Shown piece after piece: positions 8,840 to 17,806 of a DNA stretch of 20,000 bases. Both the position numbers and the translations under genes were made by a program. The number at the start of each line of letters is the position of its first letter. The first letter of the stretch is position 1. Under the pieces are notes generated by a model that searched no databases, was not told the origin of the DNA, and worked only from the letters and a program-made list of their open reading frames with translations. Source of the stretch: Hyphochytrium catenoides (lineage: Eukaryota; Sar; Hyphochytriomycetes; Hyphochytriales; Hyphochytriaceae). Where the stretch lies: the NCBI GenBank assembly GCA_900088475.1, contig FLMG01000883.1, positions 9,216 through 29,215 on the forward strand, in the 5' to 3' direction.

Positions 8840-10226
8840 AGGTAGACGGGAGAGAGTTGAGAGAGGTCAAGAGTTCCTAACTCTTGTCTCTTCTCTTCTC
8901 CGTCCGTTCCTTCGATGAGGTAAAAGGAGAAAGGTTACGAATGGAAGACTGCGCATGAGGTGCCACGGAGTTTTGATTCTCTCTCTTTGGCTTTTCTCTT
9001 CTTCTCTCTCTCTCCTTCCACGGCCTCCCGTCGTCTCTGATGGTCAAAGGACCTCCCTCTCTCCTCCTACCATCCGACGGCAATATAACAAGAGAGAAAG
9101 AAGAAGGAAAGGTAGAAATAGCAACGGGAAAAGGAGAAAGAGAGAGGAGAACGAGTTGGTTGTAGATGGACTCATAATAAGCGAGAAATGTGCTTCCAGA
9201 CATCAGCGAACATAGGAGGGAGAGAGAGGAAAGAAGAGAGGTCGTCAGAAGAAGATAGGAAGAGAATGGCGCCCGATGGGGGAAAGGAGAGAAAACGGAC
9301 AGAGAAGAGAGTCGTCCTCCCGTCCCAGGGAGCTCGCTGGTGCTGGCACTGCAGTACACTGGGGATCAATAAACAAAATCTTAGCCACTAAGTATAGATT
9401 CTCCAAAGGAGAGAAGAATGAAGCAAAAGAGAGAAGAGAGACAGAAATGAGAGAGAGAGACAAAGGGGGAGAAGATGAAAGCTTGAGATTTGGAGGCCGC
9501 GATATTATTGCCTGAGGCAGGACGAGCACTCTATCTAGCTAGTAGCCGCGTCGCCGATCCGCGTCCAGTCACGCAAAAGTCCTGCTTTCAGGTGACATCT
9601 ACACGAGAGAACGAGCCATCACGGCGCTTCACAAGCCAGAAGAGGAGAAAGGAGAGCTTGATAAGAGTCAATGCCACAGAAAGTAATTTGAACAGCGAGG
9701 GCCATCATGGTGAGGCAAGCTTGTCAGAGGCAGGGACACGAAGCTGTGCGGTCAACGCAGGAGCTAGGTCCAGATGAAGATGTTCCCTGCTCTCCGCTTC
9801 AAGATCACTGAAGACGGTCATGCCTAGCTTTGCACCCCTGCTAAGAGAGCCGCGGCGGGGCTGGCTATGGAATTCAAAGCTGGGGAACAGGCGCTACGGA
9901 ACTTTTGCCCTGTTATTGTTAGCCTAGCGCGGCCAGACAACGTGACGGACGTTCCTTCTCGAGCTGCTAGCACACGCCTTCTGCAAGGCTATGGGTGGAC
10001 CTCTGAGAAGGGAAGAGATGCCGAGATAGGAGAAAGACCGCGCCAAGGGAGATGCACTTTATTGTTTTCAATTTTATAAAACGAACGTTCGAGAGAGAGA
10101 AAAAGAGGACAACTTTATATAAAGAAAGATAATCAGAAGGCTGTTGGACGGAAGAGAGTCCTTCCTCCGTAGTGCAGGCTGCTGCTGCTGCAAGGACCTG
10201 GAGCGATTCCTTTCCCATGCCGTGGC

Positions 10227-10280
<54 letters not shown>

Positions 10281-10475
10281 ATGTGTGTGTGTTTTTTTCT
10301 CTCTTTCCTCTTGCTACTGGGTTTGATGGAGGTGCGGGCCCTGGATAGTGTGACGATGTGGTCAGGTCTTGACTCGGACCTGTCCAACGATGTAAATCAT
10401 CATCTCCCTCATCAGTGCTAGAACCTGCTTCCTGTCTCCCTCGCTTGCGCCGCTTGTGAAGCAATCGAGCTGGTC
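8840..10475. other. spacer between the tentative + gene and the secreted-protein gene
   Basis: 8840-9480 is purine/pyrimidine-rich, with only composition-driven frames. 9490-10080 is a less repetitive, GC-richer island with stop-free frames on both strands (for example + 9490-9777), but I recognise none of them. A compound (CT)n(GT)n microsatellite sits at 10229-10292. Confidence 0.5.
10229..10292 (+). repeat. compound (CT)n-(GT)n microsatellite
   Basis: About 44 bases of CT directly followed by about 19 bases of GT with one AT interruption, then T7. Pyrimidine-strand orientation, opposite to most tracts in the window. Confidence 0.95.
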
Positions 10476-10883
10476 TTAGTTCTGCGGCTCTTCCCTCGTT
10501 CCTCCTGGTTCACTGTGTTGATCTCTTCCATCTTCTGCTGTCTTTCCTTCTCCGTCTTCTGCTGTTTCTCTTTCTTCAGTTGCTCCGTTTGCTCCTGTGT
10601 CCCTTTCTTTATGTCTTTCATCTTCTTCTGTGCTCTTCTCCTCCCTCTCTTTCTGCACTAGCTCCCACATCGCCTTCTTCTCCGTCTTGAGTTTTTCTAC
10701 TTCTTCCAGACTTAGGACGCCGTCTACAGGCAGAGAGAAGTCTTCAACTACTGCTCCATCACTGTCAGCAGAAGTCACCAGAGGGAGATCTTCGGCAACA
10801 TTCCTACGAAGAGTTTGCTGGGCGGCTGTCTGTTGAAGGACGAAGAGCACAAGGAAGGCCGAGGCAGAGCTAATGAGCTTCAT
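10476..10883 (-). CDS. probable secreted acidic, Glu/Lys-rich protein (hypothetical)
   Basis: 135 residues. Residues 1-21 form a classic signal peptide: MKLISS, then a hydrophobic core ASAFLVLFVLQQ, then TAAQ with likely cleavage near residue 21-22. A mixed acidic segment follows, with DLPLVTSADSDGAVVEDF and LPVDGVLSLEEVEKLKTEKK. This looks like the start of a coiled coil. The last 60 residues are Glu/Arg/Gly/Thr-rich with ETAEDGEGKTAEDGRDQ, a small internal repeat. No family is recognised. After about residue 80 another frame of the same strand, ending at 10418, also reads as a Lys/Glu/Gln coiled coil (QLKKEKQQKTEKERQQKMEE). A short intron or a frameshift could therefore switch frames and change the C-terminus. 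The start is the first ATG, and the signal peptide supports it. Confidence 0.5.
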   Translation of the reverse strand: MKLISSASAFLVLFVLQQTAAQQTLRRNVAEDLPLVTSADSDGAVVEDFSLPVDGVLSLEEVEKLKTEKKAMWELVQKEREEKSTEEDERHKERDTGANGATEERETAEDGEGKTAEDGRDQHSEPGGTREEPQN

Positions 10884-13423
10884 CCTGTTGCTGCTTGGCT
10901 ACGTTGAGAGGGAAAGAGAGAGAGAGACGTTCACGTGTGAATCTCAGGTTACGTTGCCCAGGCAGGCTTTCCCCGATGGACACTTTTTGGATAGTGGCTT
11001 GCGCTGGAAAGAGCAAATTGTACAGTGAGAGAGGGAATAGTTCTAGAGAGGAAGCTTCTCTCTTTTCGCACCTGACGAGGTATTGAGATCCTCGTTCGCG
11101 CCATGAGTTGATGGCAACACGCTGAGACAGACAGAGAGAAAAAATATATAGAGAGAGAGCGGTAGAAAGAGGACAGATCTAGAGAAAGGAGGATCTGGAG
11201 GACGAGAAGGAGAGCATCCGTGGAAAAAACAGAAGAGAGAGAGGGGGAGGCTGGACTTCTACTAGTGCTCGCAGTGCTTAAAACATAAGGTTAGAGGAGG
11301 CCGTTGATGCAACCAGCCGGCCAAGAGAGGAACCAACCTTCTTCCTTCTTGCATCTCTATAAGGAATCGAAGTCACATCTTCTACACTTCTGCTACGACT
11401 ATCATAAAAGGGCAAGGTCCTCGTAAAGACAAAGAATGAGCGGCACGCAGCGTTCTGCTTATTAGAGTCTCAACCATAATGAGAAAGGCGTTGGTTGAAG
11501 TGTGGAGAACCTCGGGAGGACCGAAGGAAGCGAGGAAGAAGAGGGAAAAGAGAGAGAAGAAGAGGAGGACAGCCTGTCATATTATTAGAGCTTTCTAGAT
11601 CCTTTTCAATATTTTAGACGAGCGCAACATTTATTTTTTAGGGCCCACAAGCTGGGGCGGTTGTCAGCATCCGCGGTCATAGAGTTAACGGTACAAGCGG
11701 GGAAAGCTACAAGCACTTGCCTTTTTTCGGGTGACAACCAGAATAAGGAGTCGTGAACGAAAGTAATAGTGTGAAGAATGTGGAAAACCCTACGTAATGA
11801 CACTGTTGAGGCTCGAGCCATATGACTAATTCTCGGTGTCGTCTGTCTCGGAGCTCGACACAAGTCAGGCCTCAACCTTCTTCCACAAAGAACGAACCGT
11901 CTTCACTCTTCAACGCTGCTGTTGTGACGTGAAGCTCTCAACATGATCCCTGAAAAAGATATGCTCACTCTTCTCATAGCGTAGCAATGGGCACTGAGCG
12001 TCAGGGTAGAAGAATGTTAGCCCAGATGCCTGAAGAAAGGACGACATAAAGGCTGGGATAAGACTAGCAGTGCACCAAGAGAGAGAGTGTGAGATCCTCT
12101 CGCACAACGAGAGGAACTCTAAGATTAACACGGCAGAAGACCTTAAAAGATTTCAGAAGTCATCGTGTTGCCCTTCACTTCTATGGACTCGGTCGCATTT
12201 TTTTAGCAGGAAAATTTGACTCTTGACATCTTAGGCTGATGGTCGTCGATGCGTTGATTCTACCTTGCACTTCCACAGATAGTAGATAGATAGATACATA
12301 GGTAACAAGTGGTAGCCTTACTACGTTCCTATGTAGCGGCTCCTGTGGAAAACAGTAGTACTCTTTCTACCGTTTTGCGACACACCGCCTGTTCCACTTT
12401 CTGGAAAGAGAAGACGAAGCCGCAGTCTCATTTCTTCGACCTCCGATATCCAAACGAACTCTATCGAGTAAGGTGTCGTCGCTCCCACCTTGCTCTCTAG
12501 CTCGTCTCTCTCTCGCAGGCTCTCCTTAAGTTGTTTCCTTAGGTCTTCAAGGAGAGAAGAGGTCTTCTTCTATCATCTGAACTCTATGAGGTAGGCCTCT
12601 CGGATGGATGATGGATCGGTTCTACTCGTCTCACCGGCCGGGGCAGTCCACAGAAGAGGCTACGCTAAGGTAGAGCTACTCATCATTCCTTTGTTGTCAG
12701 GTCGTTGGACATTTTGATCTGCGTGGTGGCTGGCTGGACCCCTTGATTATGCCTGCTATTCCACCTGTAGAAGTCACATTGTTTACCTTTTATTATGAAA
12801 ATTAGAGACACCTATAACAATGCGCTTGGTCCAGTTCCAGCCATCAATAATCTATTGAACTGTCGTTCTGCTGGTGAGAAGTTCAGTAGAGCATTTCATG
12901 TAGAACTATAGCTTGCACGAATCTCCTTTTTCTTTTTGGAGTATCTACCGTTCCTGCTCCGCCCTGCTCGAGCATTTTGTTAGCGCGCAGCCCGAGGAAG
13001 AAGAGAAGGACAAAGAAGGGCAACAGAGAGATTGATCCAGCAGCCACCTGCTGCTGCTCTCGTCATGTCCTGTTGTTCATCATCAGCTTCTCACCAGAAC
13101 CACCTCATGGTATAGATATCCTGACCACGTTCTGCCCCACGTCTTCCCAGTTGTACATTGGCCCCTAAGCCTCTTGCTCTGGGTCAGGAAGACTAAGGTC
13201 TCTATTCCCTTCGTTCTGTACCGGATACTAAGGATTTAGTGGGATGCCGTTCCTGTTTCCATTGTTCTAGTACTGATATTAGGGATTCACCTAGCAGAAG
13301 ATGCAATTAGAAGTTGAAGAGCACATCTTCTGGGAAGAGTAAACCTATGATGAGGCTGGCTTCGGGACGTCGACCCCAGCATCAGTGGCCATCCAGCGCA
13401 AGCTCACACGGTCTTGTCTGCTT
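10884..13423. other. 2.5-kb region without a confident gene
   Basis: 10890-11240 and 11515-11570 are GA-rich. 11600-13400 is of ordinary composition and low in simple repeats. Stop-free minus-strand stretches at 12569-12321 (coiled-coil-like) and 12131-11910 (ends SFTSQQQR) could be exons, but frames this long are expected by chance and no domain is recognised. A 7-bp hairpin (CCTCTCG/CGAGAGG, 12096-12114) and a short GATA run (about 12281-12296) are also present. I saw no tRNA. Confidence 0.5.
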
Positions 13424-13542
13424 GATGTAAGGGAGGAAGGGACAGTGAACTAAGTGGAATATATAATCATGACTGATAGTAAGCAGCTACTAGTTGTAAG
13501 CGCTAACCAGGAGGCCTTTTCCTTTCACTCTTTCCCTTCCTA
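13424..13542 (+). repeat. left arm of a long inverted repeat flanking the chromodomain
   Basis: The stretch 13463-13518 matches the reverse complement of 13767-13822 at 52 of 56 positions, including 24 consecutive identical bases (TTGTAAGCGCTAACCAGG and on). With small gaps the match extends outward to about 13424 (GTAAGGGA...AAGGGAC) and inward to about 13542 (CTCTTTCCCTTCCTA). The arm holds TATATAAT at 13461-13468, in a place where an LTR promoter might be. Confidence 0.85.
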
Positions 13543-13782
13543 TATGACGTAGAAAAAATTTTAGACACTCGTTTGCACAGAGGCCGTCGTCAATATCTAA
13601 TCAATTGGAAGGGTTATCCAGATCACGATGCGTCTTGGGAACCAGAAGCCATGCTAACCCGCGCTGACGAAGTATTAAATGACGTCTGGGCCCAGTCTCA
13701 CGATATCCCTGCTCCCAGGGCATTGCCAGAAGGAGGGGGAAGTCTGCGTAGGAAGGGAAAGAGCGTAAGGCCTCCTGGTTAG
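13543..13782 (+). pseudogene. chromodomain remnant from a Ty3/gypsy-like (chromovirus) integrase C-terminus
   Basis: 79 codons, open from TAT at 13543 to TAG at 13782, starting at the inner end of the left inverted arm. It encodes a near-complete chromodomain: YDVEKILDTR, RRQYLINWKGYPDHD and ASWEPEAMLT. The aromatic-cage positions Tyr (start), Trp (NWKGY) and Trp (SWEP) are all kept. Chromodomains followed by a short basic tail and a stop are typical of the end of chromovirus Pol, where they help target integration to heterochromatin. Here no integrase core, reverse transcriptase or gag sequence precedes it, and no start codon is evident. It is a 3'-end fragment of an element, not a working gene. 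The last codons (RKGKSVRPPG, then TAG) run into the right inverted arm. A host chromodomain protein is an alternative, but the flanking repeats argue for a retroelement. Confidence 0.8.
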
Positions 13783-13858
13783 CGCTTACAACTACTAGCT
13801 GCTTACTGTCAATCATAATTATACTTTCCACGTAGATCACAGTCCCTTCCCTTACACT
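13746..13858 (-). repeat. right arm of the long inverted repeat
   Basis: Inverted copy of 13424-13542, with the best core at 13767-13822. It contains the last ten codons and the stop of the chromodomain frame, then AT-rich sequence and CCCTTCCCTTACACTTAACC. The left arm is therefore an inverted duplicate of this element's 3' coding end plus its downstream (UTR/LTR-like) sequence. Confidence 0.85.
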
Positions 13859-13860
13859 TA

Positions 13861-14457
13861 ACCTCTTACAACTTTGAAGAGAGGACGAACAGCCCGCTAC
13901 AATTTGACAAACATCTTTTCAAAAGGGCAATAACACCTGAACAACATGAGCAAGGGTGATGAATAAGACTGGCTGCCAAAGTCTTGTGCTGGCTAGAGCA
14001 GCAATGAGACAATTCCCTTGAAGAACTAGATGACAACGGGTGAAGTCTACGGAGAGGACAGAGGTGATTGAGAACAGGGAGGAGGAAAGGGAGAGGGCCA
14101 AATTCTTTGGGGTGGGAGGAAGAGGGAAGAAGAGCAAACTTTCTCTCTTTTGGGGTGTTGAGGAGAAGGAAGCGCTGTTCTTCATTTCTAGGAAGAAGCT
14201 CATTCTTGAAAGCTAGTCGGAAAGACTATAATAAAGTCTCCATCTGCTCGATACTGCTACTTCGTCTCAGCACAATTGGCAGTCATTCAAAAGCAGGGCC
14301 TTCAGAACGAAAGGCTGATACGTCGTCAACTCTTAGGTTGGCTCTGCCGTCAGAGGATCTGGCAAACGCTCCCTCAAGAGATTTCGGACAAGAGTAAACG
14401 TTAAAAGGACGATCTACGAGCGCTGAAATCGTCAGGCAACTCTCTGTTGTTCACACG
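13861..14457. other. spacer, no gene supported
   Basis: Mixed sequence with a GA/GGAA-rich part at 14050-14170. Frames at 13919-14203 (-) and 14068-14397 (+) overlap each other and have no recognisable features. Confidence 0.5.
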
Positions 14458-14853
14458 ATGAGACGCTATCATAAACATATCAACAGACGCAAGGGTACCA
14501 TGACGTTCATCGTTGAGCACGTCATCAGTAGAGTTATGAGCCTGAATTATGATGATGCTAGTAGTCTTAAACAGAGTAGAGACCTACCGAGATATAATGA
14601 TGTTTGGCCGCCGTCTGTTACTTTGCTCTATAGATTGTCACTGGGAAGAAGTGGATATGAAGAGGAGGAAGAACTTCTTCCCAGTAAAAATTCGTTAGCC
14701 TTGGAAGAAGTGATCAGCATAACTCCGATGGAACAGGATCTAACAGACTCCTTTACAGTCCTTGATAGTACTCTCATAATAGGAGACACTTTTTTGTTTC
14801 CTTGCTTCTCTTTCTTTCCCCTCGCTCTCTCTTTCTCTCCGCGCTGTACGTAA
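14458..14853 (+). CDS. hypothetical ORF, 131 residues
   Basis: Open from ATG to TAA. The N-terminus is basic (MRRYHKHINRRK), followed by mixed sequence, an acidic stretch (GYEEEEELLPSKN) and a hydrophobic, Phe/Ser-rich end from a CT-rich tract. I recognise no domain. A perfect 13-bp inverted repeat (ACTGGGAAGAAGT at 14640-14652 and its complement at 14673-14685) lies inside it. Chance alone would give a few ORFs of this length in a 20-kb window, so it may not be a gene. Confidence 0.2.
   Translation: MRRYHKHINRRKGTMTFIVEHVISRVMSLNYDDASSLKQSRDLPRYNDVWPPSVTLLYRLSLGRSGYEEEEELLPSKNSLALEEVISITPMEQDLTDSFTVLDSTLIIGDTFLFPCFSFFPLALSFSPRCT
14640..14685. other. perfect 13-bp inverted repeat
   Basis: ACTGGGAAGAAGT and ACTTCTTCCCAGT are exact reverse complements separated by 20 bases (mostly GGA/GAA), giving a stable stem-loop. 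It lies within the hypothetical ORF. Function unknown. Confidence 0.6.
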
Positions 14854-15235
14854 AAAGTCACAAGTACAGTTTTGGATATAATGAAGCAGCTCTGGAGGCT
14901 GTCTCTCATTCCTTTTCTTGCTTCATCAAGGGATGATTGACCTCAGCCAACCCCTTTGTTTGAAGGAGCATGATGATGGAAGGCGAAGACAAACGCGCGG
15001 ATGACGGTGACGTGACAGAAGGGCAGCGTGGACCCTAGACATTCATAATGAAGAGGACAAGACCGTACATACCTCAAAGACCTGATGGAGGAGACAGCTA
15101 ATCAGAAAAAGGGAAGATTTACGTTAATAATATAAGCGCCAGAGGAGTGCTCAACACGACAGCGCTAGAAGCTGCAAATAGTCAGACTCTAACTGAGTGG
15201 CGGCGAGAGAGGAGCGGAGCTCTATCCCGTCCTAA
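14854..15235. other. spacer, nothing recognised
   Basis: Mixed sequence of ordinary composition with no persuasive ORF, RNA gene or repeat. Confidence 0.5.
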
Positions 15236-15301
15236 CTAGGGTTAGACGCTGTAGAAGAGAGTGCCAAAGGCACATTAGTGCATTCCAAGATTTAACCCTA
15301 G
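15236..15301. repeat. nested palindrome with telomere-box-like arms
   Basis: Outer arms CTAGGGTTA (15236-15244) and TAACCCTAG (15293-15301) are exact reverse complements. Almost centred between them is a second hairpin, GTGCC-AAA-GGCAC (15261-15273). The outer arms contain TAGGGTT/AACCCTA, like an interstitial telomere-type motif or a telo-box. This could be a remnant of a small foldback element or just a local palindrome. Confidence 0.55.
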
Positions 15302-15797
15302 GGTGCAAGTAGTAGCGGAAGTAGAAGACTACTACGAGGAGAGAAGGGTTAGGAAGAGACACAAGGGAGTCATCAACAAGAAGGAAATCTGATGTTGTTC
15401 ACGTGGAAGGAGAGGATGGCCCGCCCAACTTCCCCTTTTGCTATTCATTCATTATGTTATTTAGCCACGTGTCATCAATCATGCTTGACTAAGACAGTCA
15501 TGCCTTGAAAAAGATCAAGCTTACTCCTTATCACTCCTCCACGTCAAAGTTCAAGCAGGTGATTTCTAAGGATGAAAGAAGAACATCCTCTTCCGCAGAT
15601 GGACGCTGGTCTTGCTTGCTTGCTCGATTGTGATGGATGATGGTCTCGGCGCTACGTTCCTCTTCTTCTCCTCCTCTTTCTTCGTCTCCTATCGTTATCG
15701 CTGAAGAGCTCAACTATGATGCTTTTTCTTCCTTCTCTGATACTGATGGTGGAGGAGGAGAACGTGCTGAAGAAGAGTTCAGGACTATTATGTAGCT
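15302..15797. other. spacer with short open frames
   Basis: Contains a 52-codon + ORF beginning at ATGATGGTC (about 15637) and ending at TAG near 15795, encoding a Ser/Pro-rich start, then IVIAEELNYDAFSSFSDTD and an acidic end. No domain is recognised. The minus frame over 15531-15713 is also open. Neither can be supported as a gene. Confidence 0.4.
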
Positions 15798-16007
15798 CTT
15801 GTCTCTTCTTCCTTTCCTTCTTCTTCCTTCTTCTCTCCTTCTTCCTCCTCTTCTTCCTCTTCTTCTGTCCTCTTCTCCTTCTTCTTCTTCTTCTTCCTCT
15901 TCTCCTTCTTCTTCTTCTTCCTCTTTTCTCCTTCTTCTTTTTCTTTGATCATATTCTTCCGTCCCTTTCTTCTTCTTTTACAAATTCTTCTTTTCTTTCT
16001 CTCTTTT
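15798..16007 (+). repeat. polypyrimidine (CTT/TTC)n tract
   Basis: About 210 bases that are almost only C and T, mostly CTT/TTC triplets with CCT steps, broken only around GATCATA at about 15947-15953. The complement reads as Lys/Glu and the + strand as Leu/Phe/Ser in every frame. Confidence 0.93.
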
Positions 16008-16009
16008 GA

Positions 16010-16440
16010 ATATAATAAGTACAAGGCCACACTGAAACACCACCAATTTTACTTATAGTTTACTGCAACTAATCTAATACTAGGAATACTATGAAGTACT
16101 AAATACTTACTATAGCAACACCAAGTACACCAAGTACATTAGAGTGAACTAACTCTTTGGCTTATAAAGGTAAAATAAAGAGCATCAGATTCTTTTTAGA
16201 ATCAATAAAGCAAGAGATCTGAGCCACGTGTACCGTTTTGACAAACTTAGAAAATTTAAAGAGCAAGTACAGCAAGTACAGCTGTTGTAGTTGTAGCGAC
16301 TTGACACAAGTAACCTTGAGATTAAGAAAGTTACTCGTATAGGGGCTCATCATACAGAAGCGCATCCTCTCTATAAGTACTAGACTTGCCCAATTAGAGC
16401 TCTTTAACTACTTACTTGTACCTGTACTTGAGCGTACGTT
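16010..16440. other. AT-rich island with clustered AAGTAC motifs
   Basis: Abrupt change to AT-rich, repeat-poor sequence. AAGTAC occurs at 16017, 16094, 16123, 16132, 16265, 16274 and 16375, and as GTACTT at 16424, with one more at 16695 outside the island. Two pairs sit exactly 9 bases apart (CCAAGTACACCAAGTAC and GCAAGTACAGCAAGTAC). No ORF is supported. A protein-binding array, a promoter or a replication-related region are possible readings. Confidence 0.6.
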
Positions 16441-16537
16441 CAGGAAGAGAGTGGATACGGAAGGAAAGAGAGAGAGCGAAGCAGCCATAGAAAGGAGAGA
16501 GATATTATTGTTAGGGAGCGAGGAAGGTGGGGGAGAA

Positions 16538-16540
<3 letters not shown>

Positions 16541-16600
<60 letters not shown>

Positions 16601-16610
16601 AGGGAGAGAG
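16541..16610 (+). repeat. (GA)n microsatellite
   Basis: About 60 bases of GA with single C interruptions, continuing into GGGAGAGAGGGG. Confidence 0.95.
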
Positions 16611-17806
16611 GGGAATAATACACAGACGGGATTTACCCGGAGGATAAGTCACGTAAAGTGACCATGAGGATAAGAACCGGCTCTTCCTAGTCCTAAGTAC
16701 ATGGAAAGAGGAAGTAGACTGCAAAGGTTTTTTGAAACAGTAGTAGAGATTTACAGGGCCTAAACATAATAATAGAAGAGCAAACAGAGGAGAACTCTCA
16801 TAAAGCCGGAGAGAGCAGTCTTCTGTCCGTATTTTCCTTCTTCCTCCTTCACAAAGCGGTTCCACTGGCCTGGCTCTGTCAATAAGAAAGCACCCATTGC
16901 GTGCGCCTGCCTCTGTGCCTCTGATGACTTTAAACCTGCGGTCTTAGTCCAGATTATGTACTCTTAGTATGTCGCTAATTTTTGATTCTGTCTCTCTCTC
17001 CAGTTCCTCCTCTCCTCCTCGTTTTTCTTTCTTCTCTCTCTGCCTGACTGCCACCTCATTCTGTCTCTAGTTCTATGTTCCCTGTCTGTTACCACGGACA
17101 AACTCTCTCTCTCTCTCTCTCTTCCCCACTTTTGGTTGTTTATGGTACTTTTTCCAATTGCTTGGCAGAAGGCTACTGTCATCAATGCTTATAAGAAGAG
17201 ACCTTTGCCAAGATGTCAGAGTTTCAGCATCAAGGTCCGTACGCTTGAGACCGAATATCTCCGGTACAAGGTGCACAACAGAGAGACAGATATGTTTCAT
17301 TTCTTCTCCTGTTTCCTCGCTCTCCTGATGCTTGGAGTGGAGAGATAGTACAGATTAAAGAGCTTATAGCTCTTTTCCCTTTGTACGATGAGTTAAAAGA
17401 GAGAACACAGACTCTCTGTGTAATAGGTCCTGTTCCCTCTCTCTCTCTTACAGCCGTTTTCCAGCGTGTTGATGTCCTTTCCCTTTCTTTCTTCGCCCCT
17501 TTCTGTTAGGCTCTGAGTTGGAAGTGATGGCCATCAGCCTAGCCTAGCAAAAGGATGACTGTCAGCAGCTGCTCTGTCTCTCTCTTTCTCTCTTTACCCT
17601 CCTTGTCGGAAATAGTTAGGAGCAAGCAAACATTGAGGCGCCCGTCGTGGCGTCTGGTTGCCGTCTCACACTTTCACAGTTTCCTCTCCCCGTTCAGGGC
17701 GGCCTTCGTAGTTGTCTCTCCGATCCTGACGGCAGAGAGGGAAGGAGAAGGGAAGAAAGAAGGGTAGAGAGACGAGAGAGAGACTTATCTCAATTGATAG
17801 AGGAAA
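16611..17806. other. region upstream of the repeat-protein gene, no confident gene
   Basis: Holds CT-rich tracts (16990-17045 and 17103-17122). A minus-strand stop-free stretch at 16935-16760, preceded by a TACTAAG branch-like motif and CGCAG, reads as protein (QWNRFVKEEEGKYGQK) and might be an exon. A + frame at 17169-17348, after a good pyrimidine-AG acceptor, might be another. Neither has a recognised domain or partner exon. The last few hundred bases before 17807 should contain the promoter and 5' leader of the repeat-protein gene. Confidence 0.45.

Noticed and set aside
12688-12975. Minus-strand frames with an NLS-like PKRKRRF and then FSPAERQFNRLL
   Set aside because: They need a frameshift and pass a TAG. 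The + strand is equally open (VVGHFDLRGGWLDPL), so appearance alone cannot decide.
15716-16030. Hydrophobic Leu/Phe ORF on + and Lys/Glu ORF on -
   Set aside because: Direct product of the (CTT)n tract. Apparent membrane segments are composition artefacts.
17073-17348. Overlapping open frames on both strands upstream of the repeat-protein gene
   Set aside because: Both read as plausible protein, neither has a domain, and no consistent partner exon was found.
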